Below, piece by piece: positions 38,344-47,733 of a DNA stretch of 64,000 nucleotides (positions are counted from its first letter, which is position 1; each line of letters begins with the position of its first letter). The DNA comes from Antiquaquibacter oligotrophicus. Lineage in GTDB: Bacteria; Actinomycetota; Actinomycetes; Actinomycetales; Microbacteriaceae. Location: the NCBI RefSeq assembly GCF_020535405.1, contig NZ_CP085036.1:310001-374000 (forward strand), given 5' to 3'. The position numbers and the translations under genes are program-made. Under the pieces are notes generated by a model. That model was not told where the DNA came from and did no database searches. It saw only the letters and a list, made by a program, of their open reading frames with translations.

Positions 38344-39333
38344 TTAGGCGGATGCTCGGTCGAGAACGGCCACCTGGTGGCGGGTCAGCCGGATCAGCGG
38401 AGCCGGCTCCAGATCGGCCAACTGCTCGGCATCCCGAACTGAGACAACCGGCGCCACAACGTTCTGCTTCGTCAACAGCCACGCAAGAGCGATGGCACCG
38501 GGTTTGGCGGATTGTTCTTCGGCGACGGAATCCAGAGCAGCAAGCACTCGAAGTCCCCGGCGGCCGAGCAGCCGCGCCACTTCACCTCGGCGATCCGACT
38601 GGGCGACATCCGCGCGTGATCGGTACTTGCCGGTGAGGAATCCACTTGCCAGCGCGAACCTCGGCATCACGCCGAGGCCCTGCTGATAGGCGACATGAGC
38701 GAGATCGCCTTCGTACTCGTCGCGATGAACCAGGTTGTAGTGGTTCTGGAGGGCGACCATGGGCGCGACACCGAGCTGGGCGGATGCCACGCGGGCTTCG
38801 ATCAGACGGTTACCGGTGTGATCCGAGCCACCGAAGTAGCGCACCTTGCCTTTGCGGATGAGTTCGTCGACAGCGAGAAGTGTTTCCTCGAACTCGACAG
38901 TCGTGTCGTCGATGTGAAGGTAGAGCAGGTCGATGCAGTCGGTGCCGAGACGTGTGAGGGACGCCTCCACCGCGCGCGTGAGCACGCGGGCCCGGAGCCC
39001 GGGGTTGTCGGCCGACTTGCCGACCTTCGTTGCAACGATCATGTCGGCGCGATTGCGTCGACGACGCATCCAGTTGCCGATCATCGTCTCGCTGCGTCCC
39101 GACGAGTAGGAGTCGGCCGTGTCCACGAAGTTGCCACCGAATCCGCGATACGCGTCGAGGATGGCATCCGTCTGAGCGTCGTCTGCAGTCCACCCGAAAA
39201 CATTGCCGCTGAGGGCGAAGGGAAAAACCTGAAGGGTGGATGCCCCGACCGTTCGATGACGTGCGGGCCCGCGTAAGACGGCGGGCGACTCCCCCGTGGC
39301 CTCCGCCACGCTCACCTGGTGCACGTTCGTCAC
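38344..39333 (-). CDS. Aldo/keto reductase
   Basis: A 329-residue TIM-barrel reductase. The catalytic tetrad is visible: Asp and Tyr in NFVDTADSYSSG, Lys in VATKVG and His in LLYLHIDD. The NADPH site (IALAWLLTKQNVVAPVVSV) is at the C-terminal end. The substrate is unknown; members reduce aldehydes and ketones. Several in-frame GTG codons make the start uncertain by up to 10 residues. It stands between the TetR gene and pnp, where other Actinobacteria have neither. Confidence 0.92.
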   Translation of the reverse strand: MTNVHQVSVAEATGESPAVLRGPARHRTVGASTLQVFPFALSGNVFGWTADDAQTDAILDAYRGFGGNFVDTADSYSSGRSETMIGNWMRRRRNRADMIVATKVGKSADNPGLRARVLTRAVEASLTRLGTDCIDLLYLHIDDTTVEFEETLLAVDELIRKGKVRYFGGSDHTGNRLIEARVASAQLGVAPMVALQNHYNLVHRDEYEGDLAHVAYQQGLGVMPRFALASGFLTGKYRSRADVAQSDRRGEVARLLGRRGLRVLAALDSVAEEQSAKPGAIALAWLLTKQNVVAPVVSVRDAEQLADLEPAPLIRLTRHQVAVLDRASA

Positions 39334-39449
39334 ATCGACTCCGCCGTTTCGGTGCCTGCTCGGTCAGGACCAGAGTAAGGCGACGAGTGCTCAACACGGG
39401 GAGCGACAGGCGAATCGTTACAGACCCGTGGCAGTCGCGCCGTTAACGG

Positions 39450-39482
39450 CGAAGGCCCGCCTCACAAGGAGACGGGCCTTCG
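39450..39482 (-). terminator. Probable terminator of pnp
   Basis: CGAAGGCCCG (39450-39459) and CGGGCCTTCG (39473-39482) form a 10-bp stem, with a smaller CTC/GAG pair in the loop, 14 bases after the pnp stop codon. There is no T-run on the minus strand, but a second palindrome CCGTTAACGG follows at once. Confidence 0.6.
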
Positions 39483-39495
39483 TTCGTTGGTGGGA

Positions 39496-41775
39496 TCAGC
39501 CCTCCGCGGGAGCCTCGGGGCCCTCGGATGCGGCAGCCGAGCTATCGGTGTCCGCAGCCTCAGCCTCTTCCTGAACCGGGGCGAGCGAGAGCTTTCCACG
39601 GTCGTCGATCTTGGTGATCTCGACCTGGATCTTCTGGCCGACCGAGAGGACGTCCTCGACGTTCTCGACGCGCTTACCGCCGGCGAGCTTGCGGACCTCG
39701 CTGATGTGCAGGAGGCCGTCCTTGCCGGGGGTGAGCGAGACGAACGCACCGAATGTCGCGAGCTTGACGACGGTTCCGAGGAACCGCTCGCCGACCTCGG
39801 GGTTCAGCGGGTTCGCGATCGCGTTGACCGCGGCGCGAGCCGCCTCGGCCGACGGACCGTCCACGGCACCGATGTACACGGTGCCGTCGTCCTCGATCGA
39901 GATGTCGGCGCCGGTGTCGTCCTGGATCTGGTTGATCGTCTTGCCCTTCGGGCCGATGAGCTCACCGATCTTGTCGACGGGGATCTGCACGCTGATTACA
40001 CGCGGCGCGGTCGGCGCCATCTCGTCGGGCGCGTCGATCGCGGCGTTGATAACCGACAGGATCGCGGTGCGAGCCTCCTTGGCTTGCTTGAGCGCGCCGT
40101 CGAGAACACTCGAGGGCAGTCCCGCGAGCTTCGTGTCGAGCTGGATGGCGGTGACGAACTCGGAGGTACCGGCAACCTTGAAGTCCATGTCGCCCAGCGC
40201 GTCCTCGGCACCGAGGATGTCGGTGAGCGCCGCGTAGCGGGTCTGACCGTCAACCTCGTCGGAGATGAGACCCATCGCAATACCGGCGACGGGTGCGCGA
40301 AGCGGCACACCGGCGTTCAGCAGCGACAGAGTCGATGCACACACCGAGCCCATTGACGTCGATCCGTTGGAGCCGAGCGCCTCAGAGACCTGGCGAATCG
40401 CGTAGGGGAACTCCTCGCGAGGCGGCAGAACGGGAACGAGGGCGCGCTCAGCGAGGAAGCCGTGGCCGATCTCGCGGCGCTTGGGGCTGCCGACGCGTCC
40501 GGTCTCGCCGGTCGAGTACGGCGGGAAGTTGTAGTGGTGCAGGTAGCGCTTCTTCGTCACCGGCGAGAGCGAGTCGATCTGCTGCTCCATCTTGAGCATG
40601 TTGAGCGTCGTGACACCCAGGATCTGGGTCTCACCACGCTGGAAGATCGCGGAACCGTGCACACGCGGAATGACCTGGACCTCGGCATCCAGCGCACGGA
40701 TGTCGGCGAGCCCACGGCCATCGATACGGATGCCCTCGGTGAGGACGCGGTTACGCATGACGATCTTCGAGACCGACTTGTACGCTGCGCCGATCTCGGC
40801 GAGCGCGGACTCGGGGAGCTCCTCTGCGGCGACCTTCGCGGCGATGTGCTCCTTGACGCGGCCCTTGAGCTCGTCGTCAGCGGTCTGACGCTCGATCTTG
40901 TCCGCGATCCGATAAACACCCCCCAGCTCGTCGTAGGCGAAACCGGCGACGGCGTCGTAGGTCTCCTGCGCGTACGGCGGGAACAGCGGGAAGTCCTGGA
41001 TCGGCTTGGCAGCCTGTGCTGCGAGCGACTCCTGGGCCTTGATGAGCTCCTTGAGGAAGGGCTTGGATGCCTCGAGGCCCTGGGCGACAACGGCCTCGTC
41101 GGGCTTGGTCGCACCGGCCTTGATCAGGTCCCAGCTCACCTCGGTGGCCTCTGCCTCGACCATCATGATCGCGACGTCCTCGTTGCCGTTCGCGTCGGTA
41201 ACCAGGCGACCGGCGACGGTGAGGTCGAAGACTGCCTCTTCGAGCTGCGAGAACTTGGGGAAGGCAACCCACTGGTCACCAATGAGCGCGAGGCGAACAC
41301 CGGCGACGGGGCCGTAGAACGGGAGTCCGGAGATCTGCGTGGACGCGGATGCCGCGTTGATGGCGAGCGCGTCGTAGAACTCGTCGGGTGCGATCGAGAG
41401 CACCGTGATGACGATCTGGACCTCGTTGCGCAGACCTTCGACGAAGGTCGGACGCAGCGGGCGGTCGATGAGACGGCACACGAGGATGGCCTCGGTCGAG
41501 GGGCGACCCTCGCGACGGAAGAAGCTTCCGGGGATCTTGCCTGCAGCGTAGGAACGCTCTTCCACGTCGACCGTGAGCGGGAAGAAGTCGAATCCCTCGC
41601 GCGGGTGCTTTCCGGCACTCGTCGCGGAGAGAATCATCGTGTCCTCGTCGAGGTACGCCGCGACGGCGCCCTGTGCCTGCTGTGCGAGGCGGCCGGTCTC
41701 AAACCGGACGACACGCTTGCCGAACTTGCCGTTATCGATGACGGCTTCGGCGAACTTGATTTCGGGACCCTCCAA
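39496..41775 (-). CDS. pnp: Polyribonucleotide nucleotidyltransferase
   Basis: A 759-residue exoribonuclease: two RNase PH domains with an all-helical linker, a KH domain (about residues 600-655, [16 protein letters not shown]) and an S1 domain (about 665-730, [13 protein letters not shown]), then an acidic tail. It degrades RNA by phosphorolysis and can add tails; in mycobacteria the equivalent is GpsI. The start is TTG, supported by AAGGAG eight bases upstream. rpsO, normally its direct upstream neighbour, is 10.7 kb away. Confidence 0.97.
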   Translation of the reverse strand: MEGPEIKFAEAVIDNGKFGKRVVRFETGRLAQQAQGAVAAYLDEDTMILSATSAGKHPREGFDFFPLTVDVEERSYAAGKIPGSFFRREGRPSTEAILVCRLIDRPLRPTFVEGLRNEVQIVITVLSIAPDEFYDALAINAASASTQISGLPFYGPVAGVRLALIGDQWVAFPKFSQLEEAVFDLTVAGRLVTDANGNEDVAIMMVEAEATEVSWDLIKAGATKPDEAVVAQGLEASKPFLKELIKAQESLAAQAAKPIQDFPLFPPYAQETYDAVAGFAYDELGGVYRIADKIERQTADDELKGRVKEHIAAKVAAEELPESALAEIGAAYKSVSKIVMRNRVLTEGIRIDGRGLADIRALDAEVQVIPRVHGSAIFQRGETQILGVTTLNMLKMEQQIDSLSPVTKKRYLHHYNFPPYSTGETGRVGSPKRREIGHGFLAERALVPVLPPREEFPYAIRQVSEALGSNGSTSMGSVCASTLSLLNAGVPLRAPVAGIAMGLISDEVDGQTRYAALTDILGAEDALGDMDFKVAGTSEFVTAIQLDTKLAGLPSSVLDGALKQAKEARTAILSVINAAIDAPDEMAPTAPRVISVQIPVDKIGELIGPKGKTINQIQDDTGADISIEDDGTVYIGAVDGPSAEAARAAVNAIANPLNPEVGERFLGTVVKLATFGAFVSLTPGKDGLLHISEVRKLAGGKRVENVEDVLSVGQKIQVEITKIDDRGKLSLAPVQEEAEAADTDSSAAASEGPEAPAEG

Positions 41776-42105
41776 GGGGTTATCTCCTTTGTTTTACGTC
41801 GCGAACCCGTGTGGTGCGCGACTCATCGGCGTTGTCACGAATGACGAAGCAGGAGGAGGCAGAAAGCGGCGCGACCTCGTCGAGGAGGGGCGCTGTGGCA
41901 TGTGTGCCGTAGTGCGGCACTGCTCTGGTCAACAGTAGAAAAGCACCAGATCTGCGCCTGGTAGTTCACCACCGATGACCAGCTTCTTGCCAGCCTGCTC
42001 CGGTTGCCATGATACGGAAATCCGCAAACAACCTCAGTAATGCTAGCAGCCGCGGCGTGGCGGACCCTAGTGAACCCCGACTGTTCACCTTGGCGAGGTA
42101 CCACT
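41776..42105. other. 330-base intergenic region between pnp and the dedA-like gene
   Basis: No gene is visible. It should contain the divergent promoters and the pnp leader. A small stem GTGCCG/CGGCAC (41904-41909 and 41915-41920) lies about 135 bases before pnp; leader stems are targets of pnp autoregulation in other bacteria. I cannot assign -10/-35 boxes with confidence. An AGGAGGAGG at about 41850 is followed by no open frame. Confidence 0.6.
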
Positions 42106-42759
42106 GTGCGCATGGATGCAGTGCTCGACTGGATGACCTCCGTGGCGTCTGCTCCGTGGCTCTACCCCGTGGTCCTCGTCCTTGTTGTCGCGGACGCCTT
42201 CACCGTTGTTGTGCCGAGCGAGACCGTTGTTGTCGCCCTCGCGTCGCTCTCATTTTCGACCGGACAACCGGCGCTCTGGTTGCTCCTGCCCACGGCAACC
42301 GTTGGCGCGATCATCGGGGACAACCTGTGTTTTGCGATCGGAAGGAGGCTCGGCACCACACGGTTTGCGTGGATGCGCCGCCCCAAGGTTGCCGCCGCGA
42401 TCGCGTACGCGGCCGGGGCTCTCGAACGCCGACCAGCCGCTGTCATCCTCACCGCTCGCTACATTCCTTTCGCCCGGATCGCCACCAATCTCACGGCGGG
42501 CGCAACGGGATTCCCGTATCGGCGATACTTGCCCCTCACCGTCATCGCCGGAGCGGGCTGGGCTCTGTACAACTCCGTGATCGGAGCGCTTTTCGGAGTG
42601 TGGCTGGCCGAGAATCCCGTTCTGGCGATCGTCGTGTCGGTGGCCGTGGCGATCACCCTCGGCGTGACGATCGACGCGGTGACCGCGCGCTGGTCGGCCA
42701 GGGCGGTAACACGGACGCGGCCCGGCTCGGAAGAGTCCGAACCGGGCCGCACCACGTGA
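42106..42759 (+). CDS. DedA-family membrane protein
   Basis: A 217-residue membrane protein with the SNARE-assoc/DedA domain: TVVVPSETVVVALASL, GDNLCFAIGRRLG and the conserved ARYIPFARIATNLTAG with FRRY-type PYRRYL. DedA/UPF0043 proteins include lipid-carrier (undecaprenyl phosphate) flippases and maintain membrane potential. GAGG seven bases before the GTG at 42106 decides the start; the ATG two codons later is possible. Its last codons form a stem-loop. Confidence 0.9.
   Translation: MRMDAVLDWMTSVASAPWLYPVVLVLVVADAFTVVVPSETVVVALASLSFSTGQPALWLLLPTATVGAIIGDNLCFAIGRRLGTTRFAWMRRPKVAAAIAYAAGALERRPAAVILTARYIPFARIATNLTAGATGFPYRRYLPLTVIAGAGWALYNSVIGALFGVWLAENPVLAIVVSVAVAITLGVTIDAVTARWSARAVTRTRPGSEESEPGRTT
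42717..42750. terminator. Bidirectional terminator-like hairpin at the dedA-like gene end
   Basis: Two 15-base arms (42717-42731 and 42736-42750), complementary except for one C:A pair, with a four-base loop. It is inside the last codons of the dedA-like gene and 14 bases beyond the stop codon of the convergent flavin reductase gene. No T-run on either side. Confidence 0.5.
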
Positions 42760-42763
42760 TGAC

Positions 42764-43390
42764 CTACTGCGCTCCGAAGCCACCCACCGGGCTGAACCCC
42801 TCCGGCAGAGCGAACGGATCGCGGATGTGCTGCGAGCGGTCGCTTGCCTCGACGAGGGCGGCGAGCTCGCTCGCGGCCCTCTCGATGCGACGGGGAAGCG
42901 CATCCTCCGCGCTACCCCAGTCCGACGAGGCGGCGTACACGCCCGTCGAGACCGGAACCGCGTGGAGGTAGGTGAACAGCGGACGCATCGCGTAGTCGAT
43001 GACGAGCGAGTGCCGCTCCGTGCCTCCCGTCGCCGCGAGAAGCACGGGCAGACCCGTGATCGACTGCGGGTCGAGCACGTCGACGAAGGACTTGAACAAA
43101 CCGCTGTAACTCGTCGTGAAGACCGGTGTCACAGCGATGAGGCCGTCGGACTCCGTGAGTGTGTCAATTGCCGCCTGCAGACGCGGGGGTGCGAACCCTG
43201 TGAGCAGGTTGTTAGTGATGTCCTGAGCGAGATCGCGCAGCTCGATCACGGTGATCTCCGTCGTCACACCCTTGCCGTCGAGGGCGGATGCCGTCGCCGT
43301 CGCAATACGGTCGGCGAGCAACCGCGTCGACGACGGCTGGCTGAGGCCGGACGAGACAACGGTGATCTTGCGTGTGGTGTTCTCTGTCAT
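42764..43390 (-). CDS. NAD(P)H-dependent FMN reductase (CE1759-type partner of an LLM oxidoreductase)
   Basis: A 208-residue flavodoxin-like protein: VVSSGLSQPSSTRLLADRI for FMN phosphate, VTPVFTTSYSGLFKSFVDVL and ATGGTERHSLVIDYAMRPLF. The closest pattern is the CE1759 subfamily, which is encoded next to LLM-class monooxygenases and supplies them with reduced FMN. The start ATG overlaps the LLM stop by one base (TGATG), so the pair is co-translated. Confidence 0.88.
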   Translation of the reverse strand: MTENTTRKITVVSSGLSQPSSTRLLADRIATATASALDGKGVTTEITVIELRDLAQDITNNLLTGFAPPRLQAAIDTLTESDGLIAVTPVFTTSYSGLFKSFVDVLDPQSITGLPVLLAATGGTERHSLVIDYAMRPLFTYLHAVPVSTGVYAASSDWGSAEDALPRRIERAASELAALVEASDRSQHIRDPFALPEGFSPVGGFGAQ

Positions 43391-44595
43391 CAGCTTGCCT
43401 TTCTCGTCGCTGCTGGACCGAAGGACGACCCGGCGGGGGCCGGCGAGTCCTGATACGGGCGGCTACCCGAGAGGTTGTCGCCCTGGTTGGCGTTGGGGCG
43501 AGCCTCGCGCACCGGGCCGTCGCCGTAAGCGGCTGCCACGAGCGATGCGTGGGTGGGGGCATCCGGGACCTCGGCGGGGCGGTTCACCGCGAGCTCCTTT
43601 CGGAGCACCGGGACAACCTCCTCACCCAGGATGTCGAGCTGCTCGAGCACCGTCTTGAGCGGCAGCCCTGCGTGGTCGACGAGGAAGAGCTGACGCTGGT
43701 AGTCGCCGTAGTACTCGCGCATGGCCGCGTAGCGGTCGATGACCTCCTGCGGGCTTCCCACCACGAGCGGGGTCTGCTCGGTGAAGTCCTCCATCGTCGG
43801 GCCGTGACCGTACACGGGGGCATTGTCGAAGTACGGGCGGAACTGGTTCTTCGCGTCCTGCGAATTCTTCGCCATAAACGCCTGACCACCGAGACCGACA
43901 ATCGCCTGCGCCGCGGTGCCGTGACCGTAGTGCTCGAAGCGCTGACGGTAGTAGCCGATGAGGCGCATGTAGTGCTCCTTCGGCCAGAAGATGTTGTTCG
44001 CGAAGAACCCGTCACCGTAGTAGGCGGCCTGCTCAGCGATCTCCGGAGTGCGGATGCTGCCGTGCCACACGAACGGCGCAACTCCGTCCAGCGGGCGCGG
44101 GGTCGACGTGAACCCCTGCAACGGTGTGCGGTACTTCCCCTGCCAGTCGACGACGTCCTCGCTCCACAATCGGCGCAGGAGGGCGTAGTTCTCGATCGCG
44201 AGGTCGACGCCGTCGCGGATGTCCTTGCCGAACCACGGGTACACGGGGCCCGTGTTTCCACGACCCATCATGAGGTCGACGCGCCCACCCGAGAGGTGCT
44301 GGAGCATCGCGTAGTCCTCGGCGATTTTCACCGGGTCGTTTGTAGTGATGAGTGTCGTCGCGGTCGACAGTTGAAGTGTCGTGGTCTGAGCCGCGATGTA
44401 CGCGAGTGTCGTCGTAGGACTCGAGGAAAAGAAGGGCGGGTTGTGGTGCTCACCGAGGGCGAAGACGTCGAGTCCGACCTCCTCGGCCTTCTTGGCGATG
44501 GCGACACTGGCCTTGATCCGCTCGTTCTCGCTCGGCGTTGTGCCGTCTGTCGGATCGGTCGTGATGTCGCTGACCGTGAAGATTCCGAACTGCAT
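43390..44595 (-). CDS. LLM-class flavin-dependent oxidoreductase (CE1758-type)
   Basis: A 401-residue luciferase-like TIM barrel. The start MQFGIFTVSD is preceded by ACAGGAG; the frame opens 13 codons earlier. Motifs include FALGEHHNPPFFSSSP, LSGGRVDLMMGRGNTG and FVWHGSIRTPEIAEQAAYYGDGFFANN. It should use FMNH2 from the neighbouring reductase and O2 to oxidise an organic substrate that cannot be named. The last 60 residues are a low-complexity tail. The divergent gap of 128 bases to the kinase gene is AT-rich near 44610-44640 and includes ATGCGTTTGCAT. Confidence 0.9.
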   Translation of the reverse strand: MQFGIFTVSDITTDPTDGTTPSENERIKASVAIAKKAEEVGLDVFALGEHHNPPFFSSSPTTTLAYIAAQTTTLQLSTATTLITTNDPVKIAEDYAMLQHLSGGRVDLMMGRGNTGPVYPWFGKDIRDGVDLAIENYALLRRLWSEDVVDWQGKYRTPLQGFTSTPRPLDGVAPFVWHGSIRTPEIAEQAAYYGDGFFANNIFWPKEHYMRLIGYYRQRFEHYGHGTAAQAIVGLGGQAFMAKNSQDAKNQFRPYFDNAPVYGHGPTMEDFTEQTPLVVGSPQEVIDRYAAMREYYGDYQRQLFLVDHAGLPLKTVLEQLDILGEEVVPVLRKELAVNRPAEVPDAPTHASLVAAAYGDGPVREARPNANQGDNLSGSRPYQDSPAPAGSSFGPAATRKAS

Positions 44596-44723
44596 TGTGT
44601 GCTCCTGTGAGGCTTGATATTCATGCGTTTGCATTGATTATCGGGGTCAACCATGCATAGCCGCTATCTATTCCCACCCGCAAGGCCTACCGGCACGGCG
44701 CGCGAAATCGTAGCGTCGAGTGC

Positions 44724-45677
44724 ATGAGAGTGGTCATCTTCGCCCCCTCCCCCGTACTCACCATAACCGTGGAAGGCGATGCGGACAGCGGCGAGCCGGA
44801 CGTACACGTCCACCCCGGTGGTCAAGGAGTGTGGCAAGCGAGGATGCTGCGCCAACTCGGCGCAGACGTCACCCTGTGCGGCGTGTTCACAGGCGAAACG
44901 GGTGTCGTGCAGAAACACCTCCTGAACGACGAGGGAATCGACGTCATCGCGGTGGATCGGCCGGGTCGGGGCGGTGCATACATTCACGATCGCCGGAGCG
45001 GCGAGCGCGCGACGATGGTCGAGACGGGCGGCGACTCCCTCTCGCGACACGAGCTCGACGAAGTGTACGGGCACGTGATCGGGGCCGCACTCGATGCCGA
45101 CCTCGCGATTCTCTCCGGACCCGCGAGCGACGATGCGCTCCCCGCGGAGGTCTATCGCAGGCTCGCATCGGACCTTCGTGAAACGGGGCGTCGCGTGATC
45201 GTTGATCTGGCGGGCGAACGACTGGTCGCCGCGATCGAGGGCCGAGCGTACCTCGTCAAAGTGAGTGACGAAGAACTCCTCGCCGACGGACTCATCACAG
45301 AATCGACAACGGACGACATCAGCACGGCCATCGCTCGCATGCGAGAGTCCGGAGTCGAGGTGATCGTTGTCACGAGAGCGGAGAAACCGCTCCTCCTGCT
45401 GGCCGAAGACGTACTCAGCGAAGTGTCCACTCCGCACATGCAAGTCGCCGACCATCGCGGTGCCGGCGACTCACTCACCGCAGGAATCGCGGCCGCCCTC
45501 GGACGAGGAAGCACACCGGAGGAAGCCGTGCGGCTCGGAGCCGCGGCGGGAGCGCTCAATGTGACACGGCACGGCCTCGGGACGGGAGACGCAGAAACCA
45601 TTGCCCGATTTACCGAACTCGTCGACGTGCGCCAGGTCACGGGCCCGAACGACACGAGCGAAGGAGAAACACCATGA
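44724..45677 (+). CDS. PfkB-family carbohydrate kinase
   Basis: A 317-residue ribokinase-fold enzyme with the PfkB-type GG motif (VHPGGQGVWQARML), VGLD-type substrate residues replaced, and the catalytic GAGD motif (HRGAGDSLTAGI). It resembles 1-phosphofructokinase/tagatose-6-phosphate kinases but lacks their NPALD start, showing SPVLTITVEG instead. The sugar is therefore not known. It overlaps surE by four bases (ATGA), so the kinase and the phosphatase are made together. Confidence 0.87.
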   Translation: MRVVIFAPSPVLTITVEGDADSGEPDVHVHPGGQGVWQARMLRQLGADVTLCGVFTGETGVVQKHLLNDEGIDVIAVDRPGRGGAYIHDRRSGERATMVETGGDSLSRHELDEVYGHVIGAALDADLAILSGPASDDALPAEVYRRLASDLRETGRRVIVDLAGERLVAAIEGRAYLVKVSDEELLADGLITESTTDDISTAIARMRESGVEVIVVTRAEKPLLLLAEDVLSEVSTPHMQVADHRGAGDSLTAGIAAALGRGSTPEEAVRLGAAAGALNVTRHGLGTGDAETIARFTELVDVRQVTGPNDTSEGETP

Positions 45678-46441
45678 CCCATGTGCTCATCACCAACGAT
45701 GACGGGATCGACTCTCCGGGGTTGTGGGAGTTGGCGAACACCGCGCACTCCCTCGGCCTTGACGTGACGGTTGCGGCACCGAGCATCCAGTACAGCGGAG
45801 CGAGCGCGTCGATCCTCGGCGCGCACGAGGACGGGAGTATTGCGTTCACCGAGCGAGAGCTACCGGCGCTCCCGGGCATCCGGTGCTTCGCCGTGGATGC
45901 CGCCCCGGCACTTGTCACTCTCGTTGCCGCTCACGGCGCTTTCGGGGCGCCACCGGACCTCGTGCTCTCGGGAATCAACCGCGGAGCGAACGTCGGGCAC
46001 ATCATCCTGCACTCCGGGACGGTCGGTGCCGCTCTCACGGCGGGAGTCAATCACGCGCGGGCGCTTGCCGTGTCTCTCGACGTCGGGATCGATCCACTCG
46101 CCGAACACTGGGGTGCCGCGGCACCGCACGTGCGCGCGCTTGTGCCGAGGCTTCTCGAGTCCGCGGCGGGCACCGTGCTCAACCTCAACGTGCCCAACAC
46201 CGAATCCGTGACGATTTTGCGCGACGCCGACCTAGCCACGTTCGGAATCGTGCAAACCACCATGACCGACGGGCGCGACGCGGAAGGACGCGGGGTGCGT
46301 CTGTCGGTAGCCGAACCCCCGGGCGATCAGGATGCCGGGAGCGACGCCGCGCTCCTGGCCGAGGGATTCGCGACCGTAACAAGCCTCCACTCCGTGTCCG
46401 AAGCGCCCGTGCAGGGTTTCGCTCCGGAGGTCAACACGTAG
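45674..46441 (+). CDS. surE: 5'/3'-nucleotidase SurE
   Basis: A 255-residue survival protein SurE with the metal site NDDG (residues 8-11, VLITNDDGIDSPG), PSIQYSGASASI and LVLSGINRGANVGHIILHSGTVGAA. SurE dephosphorylates nucleoside 5'- and 3'-monophosphates and some polyphosphates. Pairing with a PfkB-type kinase is unusual for a core gene and suggests a nucleoside or sugar phosphate salvage step. It converges on a lipase gene with an 11-base overlap. Confidence 0.93.
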   Translation: MTHVLITNDDGIDSPGLWELANTAHSLGLDVTVAAPSIQYSGASASILGAHEDGSIAFTERELPALPGIRCFAVDAAPALVTLVAAHGAFGAPPDLVLSGINRGANVGHIILHSGTVGAALTAGVNHARALAVSLDVGIDPLAEHWGAAAPHVRALVPRLLESAAGTVLNLNVPNTESVTILRDADLATFGIVQTTMTDGRDAEGRGVRLSVAEPPGDQDAGSDAALLAEGFATVTSLHSVSEAPVQGFAPEVNT

Positions 46442-47651
46442 AGGGGGCTTCTCCGGACTCAACCTGACGCAGCCACGACAGGACATGCGGCATGGACGCG
46501 TCTGCGGCGAGGAGGTGGGAGATCCCCTCATAGGTGCGGTAGTCGACGGACTCCCCCGCAGCGCACAGCGACTCGACAAAACTCTCGGTGGAAGTCGGGT
46601 CGACCGTGGTGTCGGCGAGCCCCTGCCCAATGAAGATGGGTACATCGATGGGTGAACCGCCGGCGTTGTTCTCCGCGAGCATCGTTTTCCACGGCTCCGT
46701 CGTCGACGGGTCGCTCGAGACGAAGGATCCGATGAGCGGTCGCGCAAGCGAATGCAACTGGTCGCCCTGGGTGAGAAGACACAGACTTGCGAGCTCGTCC
46801 ACCGCCGATGCCCCCGCATCGGTCAACACGGATCGAATCTCGTCCTTCGAGTATCGGGAAGCGTAGGCGGCTTCGTAGGACGGGAAGGCGTAGGACGCGA
46901 TCGTCACACCCTCCATGTACTCGAGGTCGTCCGTCATGAGCTGGGACAGATCCGCGGCGGGGGCGGCCGTTGCGACCGAGGTGATCGTCAGATCGGGGGA
47001 ATACCCGGCGGCCGCCTGCTGGGCGGCGAAGAGGGCGGCCTGCCCACCCTGCGAATGACCCCAGAGCGTGACATCCGCGCCGATCGAGGGATCGAGGTTG
47101 CGGGCTGCGCGCACCGCATCGAGCATGCTGTTGCCCTCTGTGACCCCAATGAGATACGAGGAGTCGCCGGGCACCGCCATCCCCGGATAGTCGGTGGCGA
47201 CGACCGCGTGACCGGCCAGAAGGAACTCGTGGATGCCCGTCATCATGAGGAACGGATCGAAGAGGAGCGACGGTGCGCAGTCCCGTGCCGCTCCCGTTGT
47301 GGGATGCCCCCAGGACACGACCGGATAGCCATCGTCTGGCGCCGGCAGGTCGGGAATCGCGAGCACCGCAGAAGCGAGCACGTCCTCGCCCGCCAAGTCT
47401 GTCGTGTGGTAAATGATCCGCCAGGCGAGGGAACCGAGCGGAGCCGAGAGGATCGGTTTGGTACGCACGATCTCTCCCGGCTGCCCTGCCGGTGTGTCGT
47501 CGGGAACGTCGTAGAACTCCGCGTCGGTGAGCTCGTCGACGACATCCTCCTCCAGCCGACGTTCGGCATTCCAAAAACACCCGGTGAGGAGAACGGAGAC
47601 GGTGAGACCGAGCGCGAACGCGCGGAGCAATGACGACGGTCGCGAAGGCAT
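46431..47651 (-). CDS. Secreted lipase/alpha-beta hydrolase lipoprotein (LIP family)
   Basis: A 406-residue lipoprotein: signal peptide with lipobox LLTGC (Cys25), then a secretory lipase fold with VVSWGHPTTG, the nucleophile elbow GHSQGGQAALFAA, an acidic residue in FIGQGLADTTVD and a His in YEGISHLL near the C-terminus. Similar enzymes are fungal/actinobacterial LIP lipases that cleave ester lipids outside the cell. It overlaps the 3' end of surE by 11 bases on the opposite strand. Confidence 0.88.
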   Translation of the reverse strand: MPSRPSSLLRAFALGLTVSVLLTGCFWNAERRLEEDVVDELTDAEFYDVPDDTPAGQPGEIVRTKPILSAPLGSLAWRIIYHTTDLAGEDVLASAVLAIPDLPAPDDGYPVVSWGHPTTGAARDCAPSLLFDPFLMMTGIHEFLLAGHAVVATDYPGMAVPGDSSYLIGVTEGNSMLDAVRAARNLDPSIGADVTLWGHSQGGQAALFAAQQAAAGYSPDLTITSVATAAPAADLSQLMTDDLEYMEGVTIASYAFPSYEAAYASRYSKDEIRSVLTDAGASAVDELASLCLLTQGDQLHSLARPLIGSFVSSDPSTTEPWKTMLAENNAGGSPIDVPIFIGQGLADTTVDPTSTESFVESLCAAGESVDYRTYEGISHLLAADASMPHVLSWLRQVESGEAPSTC

Positions 47652-47733
47652 GACCGGATGCTACCGCCCCCGCGGTCATGAGGCCCGGTCAGATCTTGCT
47701 AGCCTGGCGCGAGCTGCTGAGAAGGATGCACAG

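Noticed and set aside
39487..41844. Long open frames on the plus strand across pnp (about 290 and 460 codons)
   Set aside because: They are antisense to a complete pnp gene with all domains; translations are Arg/Asp/Leu-rich without family motifs, as expected for shadows in high-GC DNA.
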